Made by a program: the position numbers and the translations under genes. 64,000 nt of DNA, taken from the NCBI GenBank assembly GCA_033557465.1, contig CM066032.1, forward strand, positions 54,534,955 through 54,598,954, written 5' to 3'. Below the pieces are notes generated by a model that was given only the letters and a program-made list of their open reading frames with translations, did no database searches and was not told where the DNA came from. Shown in pieces: positions 52,266 to 63,288 of this stretch. This stretch comes from Ichthyophis bannanicus. Taxonomy: Eukaryota > Chordata > Amphibia > Gymnophiona > Ichthyophiidae. Position 1 is the stretch's first letter; the number at the start of each line of letters is the position of its first letter.

Positions 52266-53765
52266 TCTATCCCCTTTATCAGCCCACCCCAGTCCTAGCC
52301 CCCCAATCAGTCCATTACCAGTCGTAACCCTCCAATAAGTCAATTTTCAGTCCTAGCACCCTAATCAGCCCATTTCCTGTCCTAGTCTCCCCCATAGCCC
52401 ATTACCAGTCCTAACCCCCCCCATCAGCCCATTTCCAGTTCTAAACTCCATCAGTCCATTTCCAGTCCTAGCCCTCCCCTGATAGCCCATTACCAGTCCT
52501 AGCCCCCTCCGATCAGCCCATTTCCAGTCCTAAGCTCCCATCAGCCCATTTCCAGTTCTAACCCCCCCCCGATAGCCCATTATCAGTCCTAACCTCCCTC
52601 CTGATAAGTCCATTTCCAGTTCTAAACCCCCATCAGTCGATTTCCAGTCCTAACCCCCCCATCAGCCCATCTACAGTTCTAACCCCCCATAGGCCATTAA
52701 CAGTCCTAGCCCCCCTCCCAATCAGTCCATTTCCAGTACTAACCCCCCCATCAGCCCATTTCCAGTTCTAAACCCCATCAGTCCATTTCCAGTCCTAGCC
52801 CTCCCCGATAGCCCATTCCCAGTCCTAGCCCTCCCCTGATAGCCCATTACCAGTCCTAAGGCCCCATCAGCCCATTTCCAGTTCTACCCCCCCCGATAGT
52901 CCATTATCAGTCCTATCCCCCTCCTGATCAGTCCATTTCCAGTTCTAAACCTCCATCAGTCGATTTCCAGTCCTAACCCCCCCATCAGCCCATTTCCAGT
53001 TCTAACCCCCCAGCCCATTAACAGTCCTAGCCCCCTCCCAATCAGCCCATTTCCAGTACTAACCCTCCATCAGCCCATTTCCAGTTCTAAACCCCATCAG
53101 TCCATTTACAGTCCTAGCCCTCCCCCGATAGCCCATTACCAGTCCTAGCCCCCTCCGATCAGCCCATTTCCAATCCTAAGCCCCCATCAACCCATTTCCA
53201 GTTCTCCCACCCCAATAGCCCATTATCAGTCCTAACCCCCCTCCTGATCAGTCCATTTCCAGTTCTAAACCCCCATCAGTCGATTTCCAGTCCTAACCCC
53301 CATCAGCCCATTTACAGTTCTAACCCACCCTAGCCCATTAACAGTCCTAGCCCCCCTCCTGATCAGCCAATTTCCAGTACTAACCCTCCATAGACCATTA
53401 CCAGTGCTAACCCCCCATCAGCCCATTTCCAGTTCTAACACCCCACGATAGCCCATTACCAGTCCTAGCCCCCTCCTGATCAGTCCATTTCCAGTTCTAA
53501 ACCCCCATCAGTCGATTTCTAGTCCTAACCCCCCCATCAGCCCATTTCCAATTCTAACCCCCCATAGACCATTACCAGTCCTAGCCCCCCTCCCAATCAG
53601 CCCATTTCCAGTACTAACCCCCATCAGCCTATTTACAGTTCTAACCCCCCCATAGCCCATTACCATTCCTAACCCGCCCATCAGCCCATTTCCAGTTCTA
53701 AACCTCCCAATCAGTCCAGTTCCTGTCCTACCCCCCCCCCCCATCAGCCCAGTTACAGTCCTAGA
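52266..53765. repeat. Minisatellite of CAGCCCATTTCCAGTCCTA-type units
   Basis: About 1.5 kb of short units built from CAGYCCATTWCCAGTYCTA followed by a variable run of C. Unit length varies from about 25 to 35 bases. Blocks recur at larger scale, for example CCATCAGTCGATTTCCAGTC at 52630, 52956, 53272 and 53503. The smaller relative has only a few such units (8150-8420), so the array grew after the two lineages split. Confidence 0.88.
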
Positions 53766-53807
53766 CCCCTCCCCCCAACCCAGGAAAATTGAAAAAAAAA
53801 CCCTCTG

Positions 53808-54196
53808 GCATAAGAAGCAGCTGCTGCTGCTGCTCTAGTGGCGGCAGCGGCAGAATGAGGAGCCCTGCGGCCGCCCGCCTGCCCCCCCCAGAGAGCCTGC
53901 TCATTTCCCCGGCTCCACTTTTCAGAGCCACGGCGAAGGGACAGTGTTTCCCTTAACTGCGGCTCTGTTAAAGCTGAGCCCATGGCACTGATGGGAAACA
54001 GGAAATTCTGTTTCCCATTAGCACCTAGGGCTCAGCTTTAACAGAGCCGCGGTTAAGGGAAACACTGTCCCTTCGCTGCGGCTCTGCAAAGTGGAGCCGG
54101 GGAAACCAGCAGGCTCTCAGGGGGGGGCACAGTGCTCCTCATTCTGCCACTGCCGCCGCTGGAGCAGCAACGGCAGCTGCTTCTTGCACCAGAGTT
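53808..54196. repeat. GC-rich palindrome near the right end of the hAT-like element
   Basis: The inner arms 53935-53981 and 54028-54074 are inverted copies (GAAGGGACAGTGTTTCCCTT and onward) with a 46-base loop. Weaker pairing goes outward to about 53808 and 54196, including AGAATGAGGAG on one side and CTCCTCATTCT on the other. Confidence 0.82.
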
Positions 54197-54345
54197 TTGT
54201 TTTTTTCTTTTATTTTGAAGGCTGAGTGAGGCGGTGAAGGCGGTCTTTTTGGGGGCAATTTTGCTGCCCCCAAAAAGCCCAAAAAGCTGCCGCCTGAGGC
54301 CACCGCCTCACTTGGCCTCATTATAGAGCCTCCTATGGGTGGAGC

Positions 54346-54830
54346 TCACATGAACATTCGTGAAACATGCAATGTTTTTGAAACATGACTGTTATTTAAA
54401 AGGTGCATATTGACACCAAACTGAGTTTTAAGGAGGAACTTACAAGTTAGTAGCGAGCAAGTGGGACCCAAAATTGTGTTTAAAACAGGGACTCAAGGTG
54501 CCTCACATTAAAAATAGAAAGGAAGGAAGCTAAGGATAAAATAAAGATAAAATGAACAAAGCAAACAAAAATTGTAAAACAAAAATGCGCCTAATAGGAA
54601 TCTAACTACAGGGAATGCCTTGAGGGGAAACAACCTTGAAAAAGGAAAAGATGTATTGATGTTTTACCATGTTTCACAGGTAAAACATAAGAAAGTGTGA
54701 AAAGGGGGTAAAAAAAATCATTTGGATGGTGATGCTAAAACGATATCTTAAAAAATGAATTAAAAAACTGGATAAAAAGATAAATATTATACTCTAAAAA
54801 CGCCAAAGTTTGAATACTAATAAATAACTA
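54346..54830. other. Unassigned flank
   Basis: AT-rich with no recognised repeat or coding frame. It continues the sequence interrupted by the hAT-like element. Confidence 0.5.
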
Positions 54831-55203
54831 CTACTACTATTATTCATTTATAAAATGCTACAAGGCATACGCAGCGCTGTACAGACCACATAAAAAAGAC
54901 AATCCCTGCTCATCAGAGCTTACTATCTAATCAAGACAGACAGCACAATAGAATATTAAGGGTAGAATAGGGAAGAGTGAGGAAACAAAAGGAGAACAAG
55001 GGATCAGCACCCAAAAGCAGCCTGAAAGAGGCGAGCCTTTAGCATGGAATTGAAAAGGAGGAGAGATGAAGCCTGACATACAGACTGGGGTAGTTTGTTC
55101 CAGGCATAAGGAGCAGGAAGGTGAAAGGATTGGGATCTGAAGCTATACGTGGAAGGGCAGAAAGAGGAGCAAGCCAAGAGAGGTGATCCATCCTCTGCAA
55201 AAT
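54831..55203 (-). mobile_element. LINE 3' end, L2/CR1-like
   Basis: On the minus strand the text reads FRSQSFHLPAPYAWNKLPQS and FNSMLKARLFQAAF, the C-terminal signature of L2/CR1-group ORF2 proteins, then a 3' UTR (GAGCAGGGATTGTC near 54902-54915) and a tail of ATAATAGTAGTAGTT. This subfamily is different from the other L2 copies here. 5' part replaced by the minisatellite. Confidence 0.6.
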
Positions 55204-55208
55204 GCCCC

Positions 55209-58200
55209 TTCTAGTTCTGTTGAGGCTTCACGCTCTGTCAGAGCTGGGTTCTAGGGCATTGTCTGAGGCTTCTCGCTCTGTCAGAGCTGGGTTCTAGGGC
55301 ATTGTCTGAGGCTTCTCTCTCTGTCAGAGCTGGGTTCTAGGGCATTGTCTGAGGCTTCTCGCTCTGTCAGAGCTGGGTTCTAGGGTATGTCTGAGGCTTC
55401 TCGCTCTGTCAGAGCTGGATTCTATGACATTGTCTGAGGCTTCTCGCTCTGTCAGAGCTGGGTTCTAGGGCATTATCTGAGGCTTCTCGCTCTGTCAGAG
55501 CTGGGTTCTAGGGCATTGTCTGAGGCTTCTCGCTCTGTCAGAGCTGGGTTCTAGGGCATTGTCTGAGGCTTCTCGCTCTGTCAGAGCTGGGTTCTAGGGC
55601 ATTATCTGAGGCTTCTCGCTCTGTCAGAGCTCGGTTCTAGGGTATGTCTGAGGCTTCTCGCTCTGTCAGAGCTGGATTCTATGACATTGTCTGAGGCTTC
55701 TCACTCTGTCAGAGCTGGGTTCTAGGGCATTATCTGAGGCTTCTCGCTCTGTCAGAGCTGGGTTCTAGGGTATGTCTGAGGCTTCTCGCTCTGTCAGAGC
55801 TGGATTCTATGACATTGTCTGAGGCTTCTCGCTCTGTCAGAGCTGGGTTCTAGGGCATTATCTGAGGCTTCTCGCTCTGTCAGAGCTGGGTTCTAGGGCA
55901 TTGTTTGAGGCTTCTCGCTCTGTCAGAGCTGGGTTCTAGGGTATGTCTGAAGCTTCTCGCTCTGTCAGAGCTGGGTTCTAGGGTATGTCTGAAGCTTCTC
56001 GCTCTGTCAGAGCTGGGTTTTAGGGCATTGTCTGAGGCTTCTCTCTCTGTCAGAGCTGGGTTCTAGGGCATTATCTGAAACTTCTCGCTCTGTCAGAGCT
56101 GGGTTCTAGGGCATTGTCTGAGGCTTCTCTCTCTGTCAGAGCTGGGTTCTAGGGCATTATCTGAGGCTTCTCGCTCTGTCAGAGCTGGGTTCTAGGGCAT
56201 TGTCTGAGGCTTCTCTCTCTGTCAGAGCTGGGTTCTAGGGCATTGTCTGAGGCTTCTCGCTCTGTCAGGGCTGGGTTATAGGGCATTATCTGAGGCATCT
56301 CGCTCTGTCAGATCTGGGTTCTAGGGTATGTCTGAGGCTTCTCGCTCTGTCAGAGCTGGATTCTATGACATTGTCTGAGGCTTCTCGCTCTGTCAGAGCT
56401 GGATTCTATGACATTGTCTGAGGCTTCTCGCGCTGTCAGAGCTGGGTTCTAGGGCATTATCTGAGGCTTCTCGCTCTGTCAGAGCTGGGTTCTAGGGTAT
56501 GTCTGAAGCTTCTCGCTCTGTCAGAGCTGGGTTCTAGGGCATTGTCTGAGGCTTCTCGCTCTGTCAGAGCTGGGTTCTAGGGCATTGTCTGAGGCTTCTC
56601 GCTCTGTCAGAGCTCGGTTCTAGGGCATTATCTGAGGCTTCTCGCTCTGTCAGAGCTCGGTTCTAGGGTATGTCTGAGGCTTCTCGCTCTGTCAGAGCTG
56701 GATTCTATGACATTGTCTGAGGCTTCTCACTCTGTCAGAGCTGGGTTCTAGGGCATTATCTGAGGCTTCTCGCTCTGTCAGAGCTGGGTTCTAGGGTATG
56801 TCTGAGGCTTCTCGCTCTGTCAGAGCTGGATTCTATGACATTGTCTGAGGCTTCTCGCTCTGTCAGAGCTGGGTTCTAGGGCATTATCTGAGGCTTCTCG
56901 CTCTGTCAGAGCTGGGTTCTAGGGCATTGTTTGAGGCTTCTCGCTCTGTCAGAGCTGGGTTCTAGGGTATGTCTGAAGCTTCTCGCTCTGTCAGAGCTGG
57001 GTTCTAGGGTATGTCTGAAGCTTCTCGCTCTGTCAGAGCTGGGTTTTAGGGCATTGTCTGAGGCTTCTCTCTCTGTCAGAGCTGGGTTCTAGGGCATTAT
57101 CTGAAACTTCTCGCTCTGTCAGAGCTGGGTTCTAGGGCATTGTCTGAGGCTTCTCTCTCTGTCAGAGCTGGGTTCTAGGGCATTATCTGAGGCTTCTCGC
57201 TCTGTCAGAGCTGGGTTCTAGGGCATTGTCTGAGGCTTCTCTCTCTGTCAGAGCTGGGTTCTAGGGCATTGTCTGAGGCTTCTCGCTCTGTCAGGGCTGG
57301 GTTATAGGGCATTATCTGAGGCATCTCGCTCTGTCAGATCTGGGTTCTAGGGTATGTCTGAGGCTTCTCGCTCTGTCAGAGCTGGATTCTATGACATTGT
57401 CTGAGGCTTCTCGCTCTGTCAGAGCTGGATTCTATGACATTGTCTGAGGCTTCTCGCGCTGTCAGAGCTGGGTTCTAGGGCATTATCTGAGGCTTCTCGC
57501 TCTGTCAGAGCTGGGTTCTAGGGTATGTCTGAAGCTTCTCGCTCTGTCAGAGCTGGGTTCTAGGGCATTATCTGAGGCTTCTAGCTCTGTCAGAGCTGGG
57601 TTCTAGGGCATTGTCTGAGGCTTCTTGCTCTGTCAGAGATGGGTTCTAGGGTATGTCTGAAGCTTCTCTCTCTGTCAGAGCTGGGTTCTAGGGTATGTCT
57701 GAAGCTTCTCGCTCTGTCAGAGCTGGGTTTTAGGGCATTGTCTGAGGCTTCTCGCTCTGTCAGAGCTGGGATCTAGGGCATGTCTGAGGCTTCTCGCTCT
57801 GTCAGCGCTGGGTTCTAGGGCATGTCTGAGGCTTCTCGCTCTGTCAGAGCTGGGTTCTAGGGCATTGTCTGAGGCTTCTCGCTCTGTTAGAGCTGGGTTC
57901 TAGGGCATTGTCTGAGGCTTCTCGCACTGTCAGAGCTGGGTTCTAGGGCATTGTCTGAGGCTTCTCGTTCTGTCAGAGCTGGGTTCTAGGGCATTGTCTT
58001 AGGCTTCTCGCTCTGTCAGAGCTGGATTCTAGGACATGTATGAGGCTTCTTGCTCTGTCAGACCTGGGTTCTAGGTCATTGTCTGAGGCTTCTTGCTCTG
58101 TCAGTGCTGGGTTCTAGGGTATGTCTGAGGCTTCTCGCTCTGTTAGAGCTGGGTTCTAGGGTATGTCTGAGGCTTCTCGCTCTGTCAGAGCTGGGTTCTA

Positions 58201-61200
58201 GGGCATTGTCTGAGGCTTCTCGTTCTGTCAGAGCTGGGTTCTAGGGCATTGTCTGAGACTTCTCGCTCTGTTAGAGCTGGATTCTAGGACATGTCTGAGG
58301 CATCTCGCTCTGTCAGAGCTGGATTCAAGGGCATGTCTGAGGCTTCTTGCTCTGTCAGAGCTGGGTTCTAGGTCATTGTCTGAGGCTTCTCGCTCTGTCA
58401 GAGCTGGGTTCGAGGGCATTGTCTGAGGCTTCTCGCTTTGTCAGCGCTGGGTTCTAGGGCATTGTCTGAGGCTTCTTGCTCTGTCATAGCTGGGTTCTAG
58501 GGCATTGTCTGAGGCTTCTTGCTCTGTCAGAGCTGGGTTCTAGGGCATGTCTGAGGCTTCTCGCTCTGTCATAGCTGGGTTCTAGGGCATTGTCTGAGTC
58601 TTCTCGCTCTGTCAGAGTTGGGTTCTAGGGCATGTCTGAGGCTTCTCACTCTGTCAGAGCTGGGTTCTAGGGCATTGTCTAAGGCTTCTCGCTCTGTCAG
58701 AGCTGAGTTCTGTGGCATTGTCTGAGGCTTCTCGCTCTGTCAGAGCTGGGTTCTAGGGCATTATCTGAGGCTTCTCGCTCTGTCAGCGCTGGGTTCTAGG
58801 TCATTGTCTGAGGCTTCCCACTCTGTCAGCGCTGGGTTCTAGGGCATTGGCTGAGGCTTCTTGCTCTGTCAGAGCTGGGTTCTAGGTCATTGAGGCTTCT
58901 TGCTCTGTCAGAGCTGGGTTCTTGGGCATTGTCTGAGGCTTCTTGCTCTGTCAGAGCTGGGTTCTAGGGCATTGTCTGAGGCTTCTTACTCTGTCAGATC
59001 TGGGTTCTAGGGCATGTCTGATGCTTCTCGCTCTGTCAGAGCTGGGTTCTAGGGCATTGTCTGAGTCTTCTCGTTCTGTCAGAGCTGGGTTCTAGGGCAT
59101 GTCTGAGGCTTCTCGCTCTGTCAGAGCTGGGTTCTAGGGCATTCTCTGAGGCTTCTCGCTCTGTCAGAGCTGGGTTCGAGGGCATTGTCTGAGGCTTCTC
59201 GCTTTGTCAGCGCTGGGTTCTAGGGCATTGTCTGAGGCTTCTTGCTCTGTCAGAGCTGGGTTCTAGGGCATTGTCTGAGGCTTCTTGCTCTGTCAGAGCT
59301 GGGTACTAGGGCATGTCTGAGGCTTCTCGCTCTGTCATAGCTGGGTTCTAGGGCATTGTCTGAGTCTTCTTGCTCTGTCAGAGTTGGGTTCTAGGGCATG
59401 TCTGAGGCTTCTCGCTCTGTCAGAGCTGGGTTCTAGGGCATTGTCTAAGGCTTCTCGCTCTGTCAGAGCTGAGTTCTGTGGCATTGTCTGAGGCTTCTCG
59501 CTCTGTCAGAGCTGGGTTCTAGGGCATTATCTGAGGCTTCTCGCTCTGTCAGCGCTGGGTTCTAGGTCATTGTCTGAGGCTTCTCGCTCTGTCAGCGCTG
59601 GGTTCTAGGGCATGTCTGAGGCTTCTCGCTCTGTCAGAGCTGGGTTCTAGGGCATTCTCTGAGGCTTCTCGCTCTGTCAGAGCTGGGTTCGAGGGCATTG
59701 TCTGAGGCTTCTCGCTTTGTCAGAGCTGGGTTCTTGGGCATTGTCTGAGGCATCTTGCTCTGTCAGAGCTGGGTTCTAGGGCATTGTCTGAGGCTTCTTA
59801 CTCTGTCAGATCTGGGTTCAAGGGCATGTCTGAGGCTTCTCGCTCTGTCAGAGCTAGGTTCTAGGGCATTGTCTGAGTCTTCTCGTTCTGTCAGAGCTGG
59901 GTTCTAGGCATGTCTGAGGCTTCTCGCTCTGTCAGAGCTGGGTTCTAGGGCATTGTCTGAGGCTTCTCGCTCTGTCAGATCTGGGTTCTAGGGCATTGTC
60001 TGAGTCTTCTCGTTCTGTCAGAGCTGGGTTCTAGGGCATGTCTGAGGCTTCTCGCTCTGTCAGAGCTGGGTTCTAGGGCATTGTCTGAGGCTTCTCGCTC
60101 TGTCAGAGCTGAGTTCTATGGCATTGTCTGAGGCTTCTCGCTCTGTCAGAGCTGGGTTCTAGGGTATGTCTGAGGCTTCTCGCTCTGTCAGAGATGGGTT
60201 CTAGGGCATGTCTGAGGCTTCTCGCTCTGTCAGAGCTGGGTTCTAGGGCATGTCTGAGGCTTCTCGCTCTGTCAGAGCTGGGTTCTAGGGCATGTCTGAG
60301 GCTTCTCGCTCTGTCAGAGCTGGGTTCTAGGGCATGTCTGAGGCTTCTAGCTCTGTCAGAGCTGGGTTCTAGGGTATGTCTGAGGCTTCTCGCTCTGTCA
60401 GAGCTGGGTTCTAGGGCATGTCTGAGGCTTCTCGCTCTGTCAGAGCTGGGTTCTAGGGCATGTCTGAGGCTTCTCGCACTGTCAGAGCTGGGTTCTAGGG
60501 CATGTCTGAGGCTTCTCGCTCTGTTAGAGCTGGGTTCTAGGGTATGTCTGAGGCTTCTCGCTCTGTCAGAGCTGGGTTCTAGGGCATGTCTGAAGCTTCT
60601 CGCTCTGTCAGAGCTGGGTTCTAGGGCATGTCTGAGGCTTCTCTCTCTGTTAGAGCTGGGTTCTAGGGCATTGTCTGAGGCTTCTTGCTCTGTCAGAGCT
60701 GGGTTCTAGGTCATTGTCTGAGGCTTCTCGCTCTGTCAGCGCTGGGTTCTAGGGCATTGGCTGAGGCTTCTTGCTCTGTCAGAGCTGGGTTCTAGGTCAT
60801 TGTCTGAGGCTTCTTGCTCTGTCAGAGCTGGGTTCTTGGGCATTGTCTGAGGCTTCTTGCTCTGTCAGAGCTGGGTTCTAGAGCATTGTCTGAGGCTTCT
60901 TACTCTGTCAGATCTGGGTTCTAGGGCATGTCTGAGGCTTCTCGCTCTGTCAGAGCTGGGTTCTAGGGCATTGTCGGAGTCTTCTCGTTCTGTCAGAGCT
61001 GGGTTCTAGGGCATGTCTGAGGCTTCTCGCTCTGTCAGAGCTGGGTTCTAGGGCATTGTCTGAGGCTTCTCGCTCTGTCAGAGCTGGGTTCTAGGGCATT
61101 GTCTGAGTCTTCTCGTTCTGTCAGAGCTGGGTTCTAGGGCATGTCTGAGGCTTCTCGCTCTGTCAGAGCTGGGTTCTAGGGCATTGTCTGAGGCTTCTCG

Positions 61201-62922
61201 CTCTGTCAGAGCTGGGTTCTAGGGCATTGTCTGAGGCTTCTCGCTCTGTCAGAGCTGGGTTCTAGGGCATTGTCTGAGGCTTCTTGCTCTGTCAGAGCTG
61301 GGTTCTAGGGCATGTCTGAGGCTTCTCGCTCTGTCATAGCTGGGTTCTAGGGCATTGTCTGAGTCTTCTCGCTCTGTCAGAGTTGGGTTCTAGGGCATGT
61401 CTGAGGCTTCTCGCTCTGTCAGAGATGGGTTCTAGGGCATTGTCTAAGGCTTCTCACTCTGTCAGAGCTGAGTTCTGTGGCATTGTCTGAGGCTTCTCTC
61501 TCTGTCAGAGCTGGGTTCTAGGGCATATCTTAGGCTTCTCGCTCTGTCATAGCTGGGTTCTAGGGTATGTCTGAGGCTTCTCGCTCTGTCAGAGCTGGGT
61601 TCTAGGGCATGTCTGAGGCTTCTCGCTCTGTCAGAGCTGGGTTCTAGGGCATGTCTGAGGCTTCTCGCTCTGTCAGAGCTGGGTTCTAGGGCATGTCTGA
61701 GGCTTCTCGCTCTGTCAGAGCTGGGTTCTAGGGCATATCTGAGGCTTCTCGCTCTGTCAGAGCTGGGTTCTAGGGTATGTCTGAGGCTTCTCGCTCTGTC
61801 AGAGCTGGGTTCTAGGGCATGTCTGAGGCTTCTCGCTCTGTCAGAGCTGGGTTCTAGGGCATGTCTGAGGCTTCTCGCTCTGTCAGAACTGGGTTCTAGG
61901 GCATGTCTGAGGCTTCTCGCTCTGTCAGAGCTGGGTTCTAGGGCATGTCTGAGGCTTCTCGCTCTGTCAGAGCTGGGTTCTAGGGCATGTCTGAGGTTTC
62001 TAGCTCTGTCAGAGCTGGATTCTAGGGCATTGTCTGAGGCTTCTCGCTCTGTCAGAGCTGGGTTCTAGGGCATGTCTGAGGCTTCTCACTCTGTCAGAGC
62101 TGGGTTCTAGGGCATGTCTGAGGCTTCTCGCTCTGTCAGAGATGGGTTCTAGGGCATGTCTGAGGCTTCTTGCTCTGTCAGAGCTGGATTCTATGACATT
62201 GTCTGAGGCTTCTCGCTCTGTCAGAGCTGGGTTCTAGGGCATTGTCTGAGGCTTCTCGCTCTGTCAGAGCTGAGTTCTGTGGCATTGTCTGAGGCTTCTC
62301 GCTCTGTCAGAGCTGGGTTCTAGGGCATGTCTTAGGCTTCTCGCTCTGTCAGAGCTGGGTTCTAGGGTATGTCTGAGGCTTCTCGCTCTGTCAGAGCTGG
62401 GTTCTAGGGCATGTCTGAGGCTTCTCGCTCTGTCAGAGCTGGGTTCTAGGGCATGTCTGAGGCTTCTCGCTCTGTCAGAGCTGGGTTCTAGGGCATGTCT
62501 GAGGCTTCTCGCTCTGTCAGAGCTGGGTTCTAGGGCATGTCTGAGGCTTCTCGCTCTGTCAGAGCTGGGTTCTAGGGTATGTCTGAGGCTTCTCGCTCTG
62601 TCAGAGCTGGGTTCTAGGGCATGTCTGAGGCTTCTCGCTCTGTCAGAGCTGGGTTCTAGGGCATGTCTGAGGCTTCTCGCTCTGTCAGAGCTGGGTTCTA
62701 GGGCATGTCTGAGGCTTCTCTCTCTGTTAGAGCTGGGTTCTAGGGTATGTCTGAGGCTTCTCGCTCTGTCAGAGCTGGGTTCTAGGATATGTCTGAAGCT
62801 TCTCGCTCTATCAGAGCTGGGTTCTAGGGTATGTCTGAGGCTTCTCGCTCTGTCAGAGCTGGGTTCTAGGGTATGTCTGAGGCTTCTCGCTCTGTCAGAG
62901 CTGGATTCTAGGGCATTGTAGG
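55209..62922. repeat. Minisatellite of 42/43-bp units, about 180 copies
   Basis: Unit GAGGCTTCTCGCTCTGTCAG followed by AGCTGGGTTCTAGGGCATTG and TCT (43 bp); a second form has GGGCATGTCT or GGGTATGTCT and is 42 bp. The array is 7.7 kb. Left part: 43-bp forms dominate. Right part (60194-60709, 61560-62900): 42-bp forms dominate and are open in one frame as a 14-residue repeat. Larger blocks are duplicated, for example with a 1026-base shift (55490-56530 against 56516-57556). No gene is present. Confidence 0.97.
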
Positions 62923-62975
62923 AAGTTCCAGAAGAGTCCTTTCAATAAATAAATATGCTTTGGGGTTTTAAGTAA

Positions 62976-63288
62976 GAACATAAGAACATAAGAAATGCCA
63001 TACTGGGTCAGACCGAGGTCCATCAAGCCCAGTATCCTGTTTCCAACAGTGGTCAATCTAGGTCATACGTACCTAGCAGTTTCCCCAAAAGACACAGGTT
63101 CTGCAGTGCTTGTACTAGGTCAAGCATTGATATCCTGGGTCCCTTTTTAATAGCGGTTTATGGACCTTTCCTCCAGGAACTTGTCCAAACCTTTTTTAAA
63201 CCCAGCTATACTAACAGCCCTTACTACATCCTCCGGTAACAGATTCCAGAGTTTGATTACACGTTGAGTGAAGAAATATTTTCTCTTA
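62976..63288 (-). mobile_element. CR1-B LINE 3' fragment
   Basis: Reverse complement of the CR1-B 3' end, starting with the AACATAAGAACATAAGAA tail. It includes the RT C-terminus up to [14 protein letters not shown], where it is interrupted at 63288 by an L2 tail. Confidence 0.88.

Larger units (their letters stand above)
49613..54337 (+). mobile_element. Large non-autonomous hAT-like element
   Basis: The flanks share GGTGGAGC at 49605-49612 and 54338-54345, the 8-bp duplication of hAT elements. Ends CAGGGGCGGCTC and inverted CATAGGAGGCTC match at 9 of 12 bases. It holds a nested hAT-like element (49775-50216), an AT-rich left half, a CR1-B fragment (51669-52262), a long minisatellite (52266-53765) and a large GC-rich palindrome (53808-54196). 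No transposase frame is seen. The element at 7084-8847 has the same core modules. Confidence 0.82.

Noticed and set aside
55209..62922. CRISPR-like array
   Set aside because: The units are contiguous with no unique spacers, the setting is a vertebrate genome, and there are no cas genes. It is a minisatellite.
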